Of a stretch of 24,733 bases of DNA, positions 7,213 to 15,869 are shown piece after piece. The position numbers and the translations under genes were made by a program. This DNA is from CAAFZY01 sp964410325. GTDB lineage: Bacteria > Pseudomonadota > Alphaproteobacteria > RF32 > CAG-239. The notes under the pieces are model-generated. The model ran no database searches. It was not told the DNA's origin and saw nothing but the letters and a program-made list of their open reading frames with translations. The DNA lies in NCBI GenBank assembly GCA_964410325.1, contig CAYPFN010000020.1, positions 1 to 24,733 on the forward strand, written 5' to 3'. Positions within the stretch are counted from its first letter, which is position 1. Every line of letters starts with the position of its first letter.

Positions 7213-9915
7213 ATGAGTAAATGGGTTTATACATTTGGAAATGGCAGAGCCGAAGGCGATGCTTCCATGAAAAATCTCCTCGGCGGTAAGGGTGCCAACC
7301 TTGCGGAAATGAATAAGGTTGGACTGCCGGTTCCTCCGGGATTTACAGTTACAACCGAAGTTTGTACTTACTACTATGCCAATAATAATACTTATCCTGC
7401 AGATTTGAAAGATCAGGTCAGAGAAGCTGTTGCTGGTGTTGAAAAGATTATGGGTAAGAAGTTTGCCGATGCCGATAATCCGTTGTTGTTTTCAGTCCGT
7501 TCTGGCGCCCGCGTTTCTATGCCAGGTATGATGGATACGGTTTTGAATCTCGGTTTGAATGATGAAACTGTTAAAGCTCTGGCTAAAGCTTCTGGTAGCG
7601 AAAGATTTGCTTATGACTCTTATCGCCGTTTCCTGCAGATGTTCTCAGACGTTGTTTTGGGCGCTGACCTAGATTTGTATGAAGAGGCTCTGGAAAACAT
7701 GAAAAAAGCCAAAGGCTATAAATCTGATACAGATTTAACGGCTGAGGATCTGAAAGAGCTGGTTAAGGAATATAAAGAAATCGGTGTTAAGTTAGGCAAA
7801 GTTGTGCCGCAGGATCCATGGGAGCAATTATGGGCCGGTATCGGCGCTGTATTTGGTTCCTGGATGTCTGCCCGCGCCATTACTTATCGTAAACTGAACA
7901 ATATTCCAGGTGACTGGGGTACGGCGGTTAATGTTCAGACCATGGTGTTTGGCAATGCTGGCGATGATTGCGCAACTGGTGTTTGTTTCTCGCGTGATCC
8001 AGCGACTGGCGAAAACAGATATTACGGTGAATATTTGATTAATGCCCAAGGTGAAGATGTTGTGGCTGGTATTCGCACACCGCAACCGATGGGCAGTATT
8101 GGCGATGGCACTTCTCTAGAAGAAAAATGGCCGAATCTGTATAAAGAGCTGGTTGATGCTAAAAATAATTTGGAACACCATTATAAAGATATGCAGGATA
8201 TGGAATTTACCATTGAGCATGGCAAACTTTGGATGTTGCAATGTCGCAATGGCAAGAGAACGGCCGCAGCCGCTGTTCGCATGGCCGTGGAAATGGTTGA
8301 GGAAGGTTTGTTGATACCTGAAGAAGCCATCATGCGTGTCGGTGCCGACCAATTAGACCAACTTTTGCATCCGATGATTGATCCGAAAGCTAAGAGAAAT
8401 GTTATTGCGACTGGTTTGCCGGCTTCTCCTGGAGCTGCCGTTGGTCGCGCCGTCTTTAATGCGGAAGATGCCGAATCCTGGGCAGCTAAAGGTGAAAAGG
8501 TTATCTTAATCCGTAACGAAACTTCTCCAGAAGATATCGGCGGTATGCATGCTTCTCAGGGTGTTATTACGGCTCGCGGAGGTATGACATCCCATGCGGC
8601 TGTGGTTGCTCGCGGTATGGGTACGCCGTGTGTTTCTGGTTCGACCGATATTACAATTGATTATAAAGCCAAAACCATGAGCACGAAATCTGGTATGGTT
8701 ATTAAAGAAGGCGATTGGGTATCGTTGGACGGAGCTAAAGGTCAGATTATTGAAGGTCAAATTCCGACAGTTAAGGCTGATACAAATACCGGTAATTTCG
8801 GTAAATTGATGACTTGGGTTGACCAAATCCGCACCATGAAAGTCCGCGCTAATGCCGAAACGCCGAAAGATGCTCAGCAGGCTTTGGATTTTGGCGCCGA
8901 GGGTATTGGTTTGGCGCGTACGGAGCACATGTTCTTTGATGCTAACCGTATTGCCGATATGCGCGCTATGATTTTGGCTGATAATGAAACCGGCCGTCGT
9001 GAGGCTTTGGCTCGCTTGCTACCTTATCAGAAACAAGACTTTAAAGATTTGTTCAAAATTATGAACGGTCTGCCAGTTACTATTCGTTTGTTGGATCCGC
9101 CATTGCATGAATTCTTGCCGCATACTGATCCTGAAATGAAAGAATTGGCTGATAAGTTGGGTAAAACTTTGGAAGAAGTTAAGATAAGAGCAAATGCTTT
9201 GCATGAATTGAACCCGATGTTGGGTCATCGTGGCTGCCGTTTGCCGATTACTTATCCGGAGATTGCCGAAATGCAGGCTCGGGCTATTTTGGAAGCCGCT
9301 TTGGAATGTGAAGCCGAAGGAATTAAAGTTATTCCAGAAATTGAAGTTCCTTTGACAGGTTCCAAAAAAGAGTTGGATATTGTAAAAAATATCATTGATA
9401 CAACGGCTGAAAAAGTTTTTGCCGAAAAAGGCAAAAGAATTGATTATATCGTTGGTACCATGATTGAATTACCACGTGCGGCTTTAATGGCTGAAGAAAT
9501 TGCTGAATCTGCGGCGTTCTTTGGTTTTGGTACAAATGATTTGACGCAAACAACTTTGGGTATGAGCCGTGATGATACTGGCGCAATTTTGGATGAATAT
9601 CGCGCTAAAGGCGTTTATGTTGCTGATCCGTTTGCTTCTATTGATGTTGACGGCGTTGGTAAACTTGTTCGTCGCGCTGCGGTTGAAGGTCGTGCGACTA
9701 ATCCGAATATTCACTTGGGCGTTTGTGGTGAACACGGTGGTGATCCTAAATCCATTGAATTCTTTGATGAAGTAGGTTTGGATTATGTATCTTGCTCTCC
9801 GTTCCGTGTGCCGGTTGCTCGTTTGGCTGCAGCTCAAGCTGCCGTTAAACACAAAGGTAAAAAGAAAGATGTGGATGGTGTATCTCACGGAACTTGCTGC
9901 AAAAAATGTGCTTAA
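7213..9915 (+). CDS. ppdK: Pyruvate, phosphate dikinase
   Basis: Interconverts pyruvate + ATP + Pi and phosphoenolpyruvate + AMP + PPi in the cytoplasm. In PPi-using fermenters it often runs in the ATP-forming, glycolytic direction. The 900 residues fit the family (about 875-900). The order is the N-terminal ATP-grasp nucleotide domain (GGKGANLAEM near 25), the swivelling phosphohistidine domain with GGMTSHAAVVARG (His461), and the C-terminal TIM-barrel PEP/pyruvate domain with GVCGEHGGDP (Cys838). A strong AAAGGAG site (7195-7201) precedes the ATG. A Lys/Cys-rich tail ending CCKKCA extends past the barrel. The G-rich, uniform codon use compared with neighbours suggests high expression. It is followed by a strong terminator, so it is probably monocistronic. 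Confidence 0.98.
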   Translation: MSKWVYTFGNGRAEGDASMKNLLGGKGANLAEMNKVGLPVPPGFTVTTEVCTYYYANNNTYPADLKDQVREAVAGVEKIMGKKFADADNPLLFSVRSGARVSMPGMMDTVLNLGLNDETVKALAKASGSERFAYDSYRRFLQMFSDVVLGADLDLYEEALENMKKAKGYKSDTDLTAEDLKELVKEYKEIGVKLGKVVPQDPWEQLWAGIGAVFGSWMSARAITYRKLNNIPGDWGTAVNVQTMVFGNAGDDCATGVCFSRDPATGENRYYGEYLINAQGEDVVAGIRTPQPMGSIGDGTSLEEKWPNLYKELVDAKNNLEHHYKDMQDMEFTIEHGKLWMLQCRNGKRTAAAAVRMAVEMVEEGLLIPEEAIMRVGADQLDQLLHPMIDPKAKRNVIATGLPASPGAAVGRAVFNAEDAESWAAKGEKVILIRNETSPEDIGGMHASQGVITARGGMTSHAAVVARGMGTPCVSGSTDITIDYKAKTMSTKSGMVIKEGDWVSLDGAKGQIIEGQIPTVKADTNTGNFGKLMTWVDQIRTMKVRANAETPKDAQQALDFGAEGIGLARTEHMFFDANRIADMRAMILADNETGRREALARLLPYQKQDFKDLFKIMNGLPVTIRLLDPPLHEFLPHTDPEMKELADKLGKTLEEVKIRANALHELNPMLGHRGCRLPITYPEIAEMQARAILEAALECEAEGIKVIPEIEVPLTGSKKELDIVKNIIDTTAEKVFAEKGKRIDYIVGTMIELPRAALMAEEIAESAAFFGFGTNDLTQTTLGMSRDDTGAILDEYRAKGVYVADPFASIDVDGVGKLVRRAAVEGRATNPNIHLGVCGEHGGDPKSIEFFDEVGLDYVSCSPFRVPVARLAAAQAAVKHKGKKKDVDGVSHGTCCKKCA

Positions 9916-9964
9916 TTTTAATTTAGAGGTATTTAGATAATACTTATAAATTGAGTACTTTGCA

Positions 9965-9996
9965 AAAAAGCGTCTGATGAAAATCAGGCGCTTTTT
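9965..9996 (+). terminator. Intrinsic terminator after ppdK
   Basis: AAAAAGCGTCTGAT and ATCAGGCGCTTTTT form a 14-bp stem with one G-U pair around a GAAA tetraloop. The A- and T-runs at its ends let it work in both directions. It lies 50 bases past the ppdK stop. Confidence 0.9.
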
Positions 9997-10580
9997 GCCT
10001 GACTTGTTTGATTATGGATATATATCTTTAGATTTTTTATTTTTAGGATATGTATAGATTTGAGGATTGGAAATAGTTGTATGTAGGTATAACGGCTGTT
10101 GAAGAAGCTATGAAGAAATTTCATTCCTATGCTATTCATGAACTTGATGGCGGAGTTCTGGTCTGGTTTGAAACCAAGGAGTAGATTATGCAGAACCATG
10201 CAAATCAAAAAAGCTTGCAGCATAGCGTATAGCAGATGAAATATTGACTGATGAGCAGAAAAATCAGGGTTCTGCCGCTAAAGCTGCAGTCGCGAAAGAC
10301 AAACGGCAAGGGTGTTGAAATGCCGTTATGCGGTTGTTAATCTTGGAGGTGGGATGATAATGTAAAAAAGGATAAGACATTAACAATACTCCCAAAAAAG
10401 TTGCTTATACGATTTCATTATAAACTGTTTTTTTTGCAACCTTAAAGTAAATTCGCAGAGAAATATATATCACTTTCTGAAGACCTTTTTTTTAACTATT
10501 CTTATGTCTTACATATATTGTTGGCTCACTTGTTATAGATAAAATATTATATTTATTCTGAAAACATCAGATAAAATTTA
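9997..10580. other. Gene-free region with possible coding remnants
   Basis: No intact gene is visible. Two short plus-strand open stretches have protein-like reading: 10077-10184 (TAVEEAMKKFHSYAIHELDG, then GVLVWFETKE and stop) and 10226-10318 (ADEILTDEQKNQGSAAKAAV, ending DKRQGC and stop). Neither has a full ribosome-binding site and start, and they lie in different frames. They may be pieces of one or more decayed genes. The remainder is AT-rich with no recognised element. Confidence 0.3.
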
Positions 10581-10609
10581 TTGACTTTTGTGTAAAATAA
10601 GGTTGATAT
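10581..10609 (+). promoter_or_regulatory. Candidate sigma-70 promoter of hpf-ptsN
   Basis: TTGACT (10581-10586) and TGATAT (10604-10609) are separated by 17 bases and sit 65 bases before the hpf start. The -35 is close to consensus, the -10 moderate. Confidence 0.45.
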
Positions 10610-10673
10610 ATTTTCCGAAGTGGAATAAAATAAAAACCTATTCAGGTATTAATTGTAAATACGAGGAAATATT

Positions 10674-11240
10674 ATGAAAATTACATTGACGGGAAAACAG
10701 GTTGATATTGGTGACAGATTGCGCAAGCATGTTGAAGAGAACATTGAAAATTCGGTTACGAAATATTTTAATGCCCCTATCAGCTGTTCGGTAGCTTTTT
10801 CTAAAGATGGAGAAGATTTCAATGTGGAAGTTACTGTTCATCCTGCAAAAAATATGATTTTGAAAGGTACAGGCAGCGCTGGCGATCCATATTCGGCTTT
10901 TGATAATGCTAATGAACATATTGCTACGCGTTTGCGCCGTAATAAAAATAAATTAAATGATCATAAAAGCAAAATAGGTCTTGCCGAATTGGCTTATCAG
11001 GCTGTTTTACCATTGCATGAAACGGAAGAAGAGCTTAATGTTGATGTTAATGCGCCGATTACAATTGCCGAAACGGACGCTAATATTCCGGTTTGCACTG
11101 TCAGTGAAGCCGTGATGCTTATGGATTTGTCCAATGAAGGTGCTTTAATGTTCCGAAACAGCTCTAATAATCACATCAGTATGGTATATCGCCGTAAAGA
11201 CGGCAATATAGGATGGGTTGAACCGAAATCAGATAAATAA
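10674..11240 (+). CDS. hpf: Long-form ribosome hibernation promoting factor
   Basis: Binds the decoding channel of the 30S subunit and pairs ribosomes into inactive 100S dimers under starvation. The 188 residues correspond to the long form. An S30AE/RaiA domain occupies about residues 1-100 (starting MKITLTGKQVDIGDRLRKHV). The C-terminal dimerisation domain (about 128-185) carries VSEAVMLMDLSNEGALMF, the conserved sequence of this part. GAGG (10663-10666) gives the start. It lies 11 bases before ptsN and is surely cotranscribed with it. In many proteobacteria the same pair follows rpoN, which is not present here. Confidence 0.95.
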   Translation: MKITLTGKQVDIGDRLRKHVEENIENSVTKYFNAPISCSVAFSKDGEDFNVEVTVHPAKNMILKGTGSAGDPYSAFDNANEHIATRLRRNKNKLNDHKSKIGLAELAYQAVLPLHETEEELNVDVNAPITIAETDANIPVCTVSEAVMLMDLSNEGALMFRNSSNNHISMVYRRKDGNIGWVEPKSDK

Positions 11241-11251
11241 GGTACAGGCAT

Positions 11252-11695
11252 ATGAAAATTTCTGAAATTCTATCGCTGAATAATGTATTTGCCGAAATTA
11301 AGGCAAATAATAAGCGTCAGCTTTTGCAGGAATTGTCCGAGAAAATTGCTGTGGAGGCGGGAGTAGATGAACGGACAATTGTCGATTCCATCTGGGAAAG
11401 GGAAAATCTTGGTTCCACTGGTTATGGAAACGGCACGGCATTCCCTCATGCCCGCATTGACGGGTTAACAAAAGTTAAAAGCGTTTTTGCCAGACTATCG
11501 TCACCGATTGACTTTAATGCGATTGATAGCAAGCCCGTTGATTTGATTTTCTTGCTTATATCGCCGGAAAACAGTGGTGCGGATCATTTGACGGCATTGG
11601 CTGCTTTATCGCGGATTTTAAAAAATGACGATATATGTGAAAAGCTCCGTGGCGCCCGAACTCGTGAAGAAATTTATGCCATTTTAAATAATTGA
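11252..11695 (+). CDS. ptsN: PTS IIA-like nitrogen regulatory protein (EIIA-Ntr)
   Basis: Terminal phosphate acceptor of the nitrogen phosphotransferase system. It regulates partners such as potassium transporters and sensor kinases rather than carrying sugar. The 147 residues form a single EIIA type-2 domain. The phosphorylated His is His66 in GTAFPHARI. The conserved LIFLLISPENSGADHL block follows at about 107-122. AAGG (11239-11242), overlapping the end of hpf, serves as ribosome-binding site. It is the last gene of the hpf-ptsN unit and is followed by a strong terminator. No ptsP or npr is in the window. Confidence 0.95.
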   Translation: MKISEILSLNNVFAEIKANNKRQLLQELSEKIAVEAGVDERTIVDSIWERENLGSTGYGNGTAFPHARIDGLTKVKSVFARLSSPIDFNAIDSKPVDLIFLLISPENSGADHLTALAALSRILKNDDICEKLRGARTREEIYAILNN

Positions 11696-11738
11696 CGGAT
11701 AGTTTTCTCTATTAAAACAAGAGAGGTTATGAAACGTT

Positions 11739-11774
11739 AAAACCTCCTCGGAATTTTTCGAGGAGGTTTTTTTT
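11739..11774 (+). terminator. Intrinsic terminator after ptsN
   Basis: AAAACCTCCTCG and CGAGGAGGTTTT form a perfect 12-bp stem around an 8-base loop, and the T-run continues to eight T. It closes the hpf-ptsN unit. Confidence 0.92.
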
Positions 11775-11941
11775 AAGGTGTATGCGTCTGTTGTATTTTA
11801 ACATAAAGTAAAAGTTTTTTTAATCTGAACGATGAGTTGCTTACGGTTTGCCGCTGATAGGAAATTTATAGGTTAAGGCGTGGAAAAAATGGTGTTGTAT
11901 ACGGCAAATTTTTAAAAAAGGTATTTCATTGGTAAATCGAT

Positions 11942-11970
11942 TTGACAAAAAACATAATTGGACGTATAAT
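11942..11970 (+). promoter_or_regulatory. Perfect-consensus sigma-70 promoter
   Basis: TTGACA (11942-11947) and TATAAT (11965-11970) are separated by exactly 17 bases, matching consensus at every position. The start of transcription should fall near 11977, about 26 bases before the ATG of the lysozyme-like gene. The remaining 160 bases back to the ptsN terminator hold nothing I recognise. Confidence 0.85.
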
Positions 11971-12002
11971 TTATGTAAATATTGTAAAATAAGGTGTTAA
12001 GC

Positions 12003-13511
12003 ATGAAAGAAGATCTGGCAGGTTTTTTAAAGTCGGAATATAAGGTGGCGGGCATAGATCCGGTTTTTATATGTATGCATGGTAAAAAATATCTTATTCC
12101 GTATCCGTATGTGCGAGATTATCAAGATTATAAAAAGGTATTTATGACTGACTTTTTTGATATTATGCGCCGTGATTATTTTGCTTATAAGAAATATAAT
12201 GCACCGGTGCAATATATCATTTGGCACGATCAGGATAAACAACGCAAGTTAATTGTCCCTTATGATTTGAGAAGTAAACAAGTTTCGCCACAGGAAGTGG
12301 TAAATCGGATTTTTAAACGTGCGGAGAAAAAGTATACCAAAGCTGTCAGTTTGGCTAAATATTTGGCGGAGGCTTATCCAGAGCGTCCATATCAAACTTT
12401 GATAAATATCGCTCAGGTTCGGGATATGCAAAAAGCCCGCTATGAACATCAGTTAAAAGTAGCACGTGATACAGCTGTTTATCTTACCAAGCGGGTTGGA
12501 AACTTTTTAGCGCAGAATGCGGTTAAGGTGACCAATAACATTAAAAATATGGATGTTGATACGCTTAAGATTAAGGCGCGTCGTTGGGCTGTCGGGGTTA
12601 TGCTGTCTACAACCGTTGCTGGCGCTGTTTATATGGCGTTTCAAATTAGTGAGAAGCAGGAAGAGAAGAAAGCAAGAAAAGAGCAGCTTCTTCAATGGAA
12701 AATTGAGGATCCGTTAGGGCATGTGCAAATGTTTTCGCGCTGTCATGATGCAATTAAAATGAGTTTGGCTTTTGTTGAGAACTTTGCCGAGAAAGCTTTC
12801 GAAGACGGCGGGGGAGTTCAGACCATAGGTTACGGCTGTACATATTATTTGGATGAAAAAGGAAACGGCAGCCGTGTGGCAAACCCAGTTAAAAAAGAGG
12901 ATAAAATAACCATGGAAGAGGCGGATATTCAAAAAGAACGTTATCTGCAGTTTGAAGTCTTGAAGCAGATCCGTGAAAATGTTACGGTGCCGATGGATGA
13001 GGCAACCATGATCGCGACGTGTAATTTTGCTTATGTCCTCGGTTCTACCAATTTTCGGAAATCAGAATATTTGAAAGCATTGAATGAAGGTAAAACTGGC
13101 GAAGATTTGGCGCGCTATTTAACGGGATACAGAGTGCAGAAAGGGTTGTTGTCCAGATTTTATTTTATGGGCTCGTTACTTAAAGGCGATATGAAAGTTT
13201 CTGATTTTATGGAGTTGACGGCGGAAGGGTGTTATAACCTGAAACCGGAAGACGTTTGTGTTTATGACGGAGGAAAATTGAAATTAGATGCAGACGGCTA
13301 TGCATATTTCCGGTTTGATAATTTGAAAGCAAATATCGAGAAAGCACAAGGTATACGATACAGCGCAGCCTGTGGTGGCAATAAATGCACGAAAGTTAAA
13401 GAAATTCTGCCCCAATCAGTGATTGACGGCGTCATAAAAATGGAAAAATCAAAAAACTACAACGGTACAATTATTGATTTTGTTTTGACCCCGCAGAATA
13501 AAGCACGTTAA
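12003..13511 (+). CDS. Membrane-anchored GH24 lysozyme-like protein
   Basis: Predicted muramidase that would cut the glycan strands of peptidoglycan. From the ATG at 12003 it has 502 residues. Residues 1-190 are a basic, probably cytoplasmic region I do not recognise. A single membrane segment at about 195-214 (WAVGVMLSTTVAGAVYMAF) is preceded by KIKARR, favouring N-in/C-out, which puts the rest in the periplasm. The lysozyme domain begins near 250: Glu259, Asp268 and Thr274 in TIGYG have the same spacing (9 and 6) as Glu11, Asp20 and Thr26 of T4 lysozyme. A C-terminal extension of about 100 residues with several Cys follows. AAGG (11991-11994) lies 8 bases before this ATG; a GTG at 11994 overlaps that site and is less likely. 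It is not in a phage context, so a cell-wall remodelling or secretion-related role is likelier than lysis. Confidence 0.82.
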   Translation: MKEDLAGFLKSEYKVAGIDPVFICMHGKKYLIPYPYVRDYQDYKKVFMTDFFDIMRRDYFAYKKYNAPVQYIIWHDQDKQRKLIVPYDLRSKQVSPQEVVNRIFKRAEKKYTKAVSLAKYLAEAYPERPYQTLINIAQVRDMQKARYEHQLKVARDTAVYLTKRVGNFLAQNAVKVTNNIKNMDVDTLKIKARRWAVGVMLSTTVAGAVYMAFQISEKQEEKKARKEQLLQWKIEDPLGHVQMFSRCHDAIKMSLAFVENFAEKAFEDGGGVQTIGYGCTYYLDEKGNGSRVANPVKKEDKITMEEADIQKERYLQFEVLKQIRENVTVPMDEATMIATCNFAYVLGSTNFRKSEYLKALNEGKTGEDLARYLTGYRVQKGLLSRFYFMGSLLKGDMKVSDFMELTAEGCYNLKPEDVCVYDGGKLKLDADGYAYFRFDNLKANIEKAQGIRYSAACGGNKCTKVKEILPQSVIDGVIKMEKSKNYNGTIIDFVLTPQNKAR

Positions 13512-14548
13512 CGAATATAATTTCCTAAATTTTCCGTTGGTTTGTTTATTTTACGATATATGTAAACAGCAATGGGTACGCCAAGCAACATACCCCATAA
13601 GCCGATCATGGCATGGGCGATATACAAAATGATAAGAGTCATTACTGGATTGATATGCATAAAGGAAGAAACAATACGCGGGTTTAAAACATAGGCTTCC
13701 AACAAATGAATAATGATGATCATTAATAATGCCCAAATTCCAAGCTGCATACCACCGTTATTTACGGCCATTAAAATAATTGGTACGGACGAAATCCACA
13801 TGCCAAGCACCGGAATAAGGCCGCACATGAAGACAATGGTGCACAAAAGAGCAATGGCTTTGACACCCAAAAGATGCAGACAAATGGCTGTAAGTGTTGT
13901 ATTAATTGCCGAAATCAGCAACTGTGCCCGGAAATTTTCACCAACGACTTTGGCAAATAAAATAATACTGTCGGAGGTTTCCCGATAATATTCGGCTAAA
14001 CGCGTGGAACGCAGACGTCGAACACTTCTTGAGAGTTCGGGCAAATCAAACATAATAAGAAAACTAAACAGCATGGCTAGGAAAAACCAGCCAAAATAAT
14101 GGATGCCTTTTTCCAATAATCCGCGTGCAATATTCCAAGCACTGACGACAACAGTTTCCTGCGATAGTGCTTCTTTTATCTGTGGCAGAAATGGTGCTAT
14201 GATTTCATTTTCGTTTAAATTTTCGCTCAACCAATTTCGGACGGAAGACATACTTTTCGGTAGCTGTTCAGTAAAGTTTATAGCCTCGGATAAAAGTCGT
14301 GGTGGAATATACATTAAAAAGGCACAAACGCTTAAAAGAAACAGAAGGTAAACACAAATAACGATTATCCGCCGGTTAAACCGATATATTTTGCGTATTC
14401 GGTGCGAAATGCTGGATACGATGAAACACATGATAAAGGTGATGAAAATCAGCCCGAACATATTGCGGAATAAATACAACAGACCTAAAAATACGCCCCA
14501 GATAAAGTAAACCCGGTTAATACGAATAAATTCAGATATATTAAACAT
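13508..14548 (-). CDS. AI-2E family permease (PerM/YdiK-like)
   Basis: A 346-residue integral membrane protein of the AI-2E family (PF01594). Members export or import varied small solutes, and the substrate cannot be read from sequence. Hydrophobic pairs lie near residues 13-45 and 60-82, and further segments cover the C-terminal half. The family's central amphipathic region (about 85-150) and the conserved C-terminal block LLEAYVLNPRIVSSFMHINP, followed by GLWGMLLGVPIAVYIY, are clear. GGAGG lies 9 bases before the ATG. Its stop overlaps the stop of the convergent lysozyme-like gene (TTAA, 13508-13511), with no terminator between. A second, clearly different member lies at 18094. Confidence 0.9.
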   Translation of the reverse strand: MFNISEFIRINRVYFIWGVFLGLLYLFRNMFGLIFITFIMCFIVSSISHRIRKIYRFNRRIIVICVYLLFLLSVCAFLMYIPPRLLSEAINFTEQLPKSMSSVRNWLSENLNENEIIAPFLPQIKEALSQETVVVSAWNIARGLLEKGIHYFGWFFLAMLFSFLIMFDLPELSRSVRRLRSTRLAEYYRETSDSIILFAKVVGENFRAQLLISAINTTLTAICLHLLGVKAIALLCTIVFMCGLIPVLGMWISSVPIILMAVNNGGMQLGIWALLMIIIIHLLEAYVLNPRIVSSFMHINPVMTLIILYIAHAMIGLWGMLLGVPIAVYIYRKINKPTENLGNYIR

Positions 14549-14618
14549 TGTATTTATCCTCCATATTCAGCGTGTCCAATAATTATATGGATAATCCGAA
14601 GTTTTGTTTTATGCAAGC

Positions 14619-14649
14619 AAAAAAAAACGGCCACCGGAAAACCGACGGC
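14619..14649 (-). terminator. Intrinsic terminator of the pta-ackA operon
   Basis: On the minus strand GCCGTCGG and CCGGTGGC pair over 8 bp (two G-U pairs) around a TTTT loop, followed after CCG by a run of nine or more T. It lies 25 bases past the ackA stop. Confidence 0.8.
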
Positions 14650-14674
14650 ACTGTTATGTATAGTTAGCAACTGT

Positions 14675-15853
14675 CTAGAAAATCAGCTTTATAGTGTCTT
14701 TAGCAATCATCAATTCCTCATCAGTTGGAATGACAAAAACCTTAACTTTGGAATCGGTTGTAGAAATTTCTATTGTCTGTCCACGTTTATTATTATTTTC
14801 TTCATTTAACTTAATGCCGAGATAGGCCAACCTATCAACCACTAATTTGCGAACAACTGAACCATTTTCGCCGACGCCGGCGGTAAAAACAATGGCATCA
14901 ACACCGCCTAAAACGGCAATGTAACCACCAATAAAACGTAGCAGCGTGTGAATATAAATATCCATAGCATCAACGGCATCAGGTTCGCCGGCGAGATAAC
15001 GGGTTTCAACGTCACGATTGTCTGAAAAACCGCATAAGCCGAGCATTCCGCTTTGTTTATTCATCAATGTATTAACCTCGTCAATGGTTTTGTTTTGGGT
15101 TTTCATGATATAAAGCGGAATATAAGGATCGATATCGCCGCAACGAGTACCCATAACGACACCAGCTAAAGGTGTGAAACCCATGGAAGTATCCACGCAT
15201 TTGCCATTTTCAATAGCGGTAATAGAAGCGCCGTTGCCTAAATGGCAGGTAATGATTTTTCCAGGTCGGCCAAGCATTTCCGCCGCTTTTTGGGCAACAT
15301 AAGCATGTGATGTTCCGTGAAAGCCGTAACGGCGAATTTTATGTTGAGTATACTGTTCCCTAGGCAGAGCATATAAAAATGCTTCTTTTTTCATGGTTTG
15401 ATGAAATGCTGTATCAAAAACCACAACCTGCGGTATTTCCGGCAAAAACTTCTTGACAGCGCGGATGCCGGCGGCACTTGCGGGATTATGCAGTGGAGCC
15501 AGTTCGGAAAGTTGTTCAATTTCTTCTATAATCTGTTCAGTTACAACGGCAGATGTTTTGAAAATTTCGCCACCATGAACAACGCGATGACCAACGGCGT
15601 TTAATTCATCCATGCTTTTAAGGGGGCCACCCAGCAATATGTTTAGAACTTCACCGATAGCTTCGGTATGGGTTGGCAGTTCAATATCTTTTGTTTGCTT
15701 ATTGTCACCGATTTTTAAGGTAACAAAAGAACCATGAATGCCGATGCGGTCGGCAACGCCTTTGGCTAAAACCTCAAAATTATCACCGTCAACGTTAAAT
15801 AATTGATATTTTAATGAAGAGGATCCAGAATTTAATACTAAAATTTTTCTCAT
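14675..15853 (-). CDS. ackA: Acetate kinase
   Basis: Converts acetyl phosphate + ADP to acetate + ATP, the energy-yielding last step of acetate fermentation. I take the ATG at 15853 (392 residues, normal length), preceded by AAGGA 7 bases upstream. The open frame continues 38 codons further, but those overlap the end of pta and have no family resemblance. Family motifs in order: NSGSSSLKYQLF (Asn8), VGHRVVHGG (Arg90), LHNP (His122), FDTAFH (Asp148), GFHGTSH (His179), HLGNGAS, GDIDP and TAGVGENG. It lies 16 bases after pta and is cotranscribed with it. Confidence 0.98.
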   Translation of the reverse strand: MRKILVLNSGSSSLKYQLFNVDGDNFEVLAKGVADRIGIHGSFVTLKIGDNKQTKDIELPTHTEAIGEVLNILLGGPLKSMDELNAVGHRVVHGGEIFKTSAVVTEQIIEEIEQLSELAPLHNPASAAGIRAVKKFLPEIPQVVVFDTAFHQTMKKEAFLYALPREQYTQHKIRRYGFHGTSHAYVAQKAAEMLGRPGKIITCHLGNGASITAIENGKCVDTSMGFTPLAGVVMGTRCGDIDPYIPLYIMKTQNKTIDEVNTLMNKQSGMLGLCGFSDNRDVETRYLAGEPDAVDAMDIYIHTLLRFIGGYIAVLGGVDAIVFTAGVGENGSVVRKLVVDRLAYLGIKLNEENNNKRGQTIEISTTDSKVKVFVIPTDEELMIAKDTIKLIF

Positions 15854-15869
15854 GGCTTGTTCCTTAAAA

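Noticed and set aside
9392..9888. Minus-strand frames inside the 3' part of ppdK
   Set aside because: They are shadows of the strongly biased codon use of ppdK and show no protein features.
10521..10540. Sigma-54-like promoter (TTGGCTCACTTGTT) upstream of hpf
   Set aside because: The spacing between the GG and GC elements does not fit the -24/-12 pattern; the TTGACT promoter nearer the gene is better.
11994..12002. GTG start for the lysozyme-like gene
   Set aside because: The GTG overlaps the AAGG that is well placed for the ATG at 12003.
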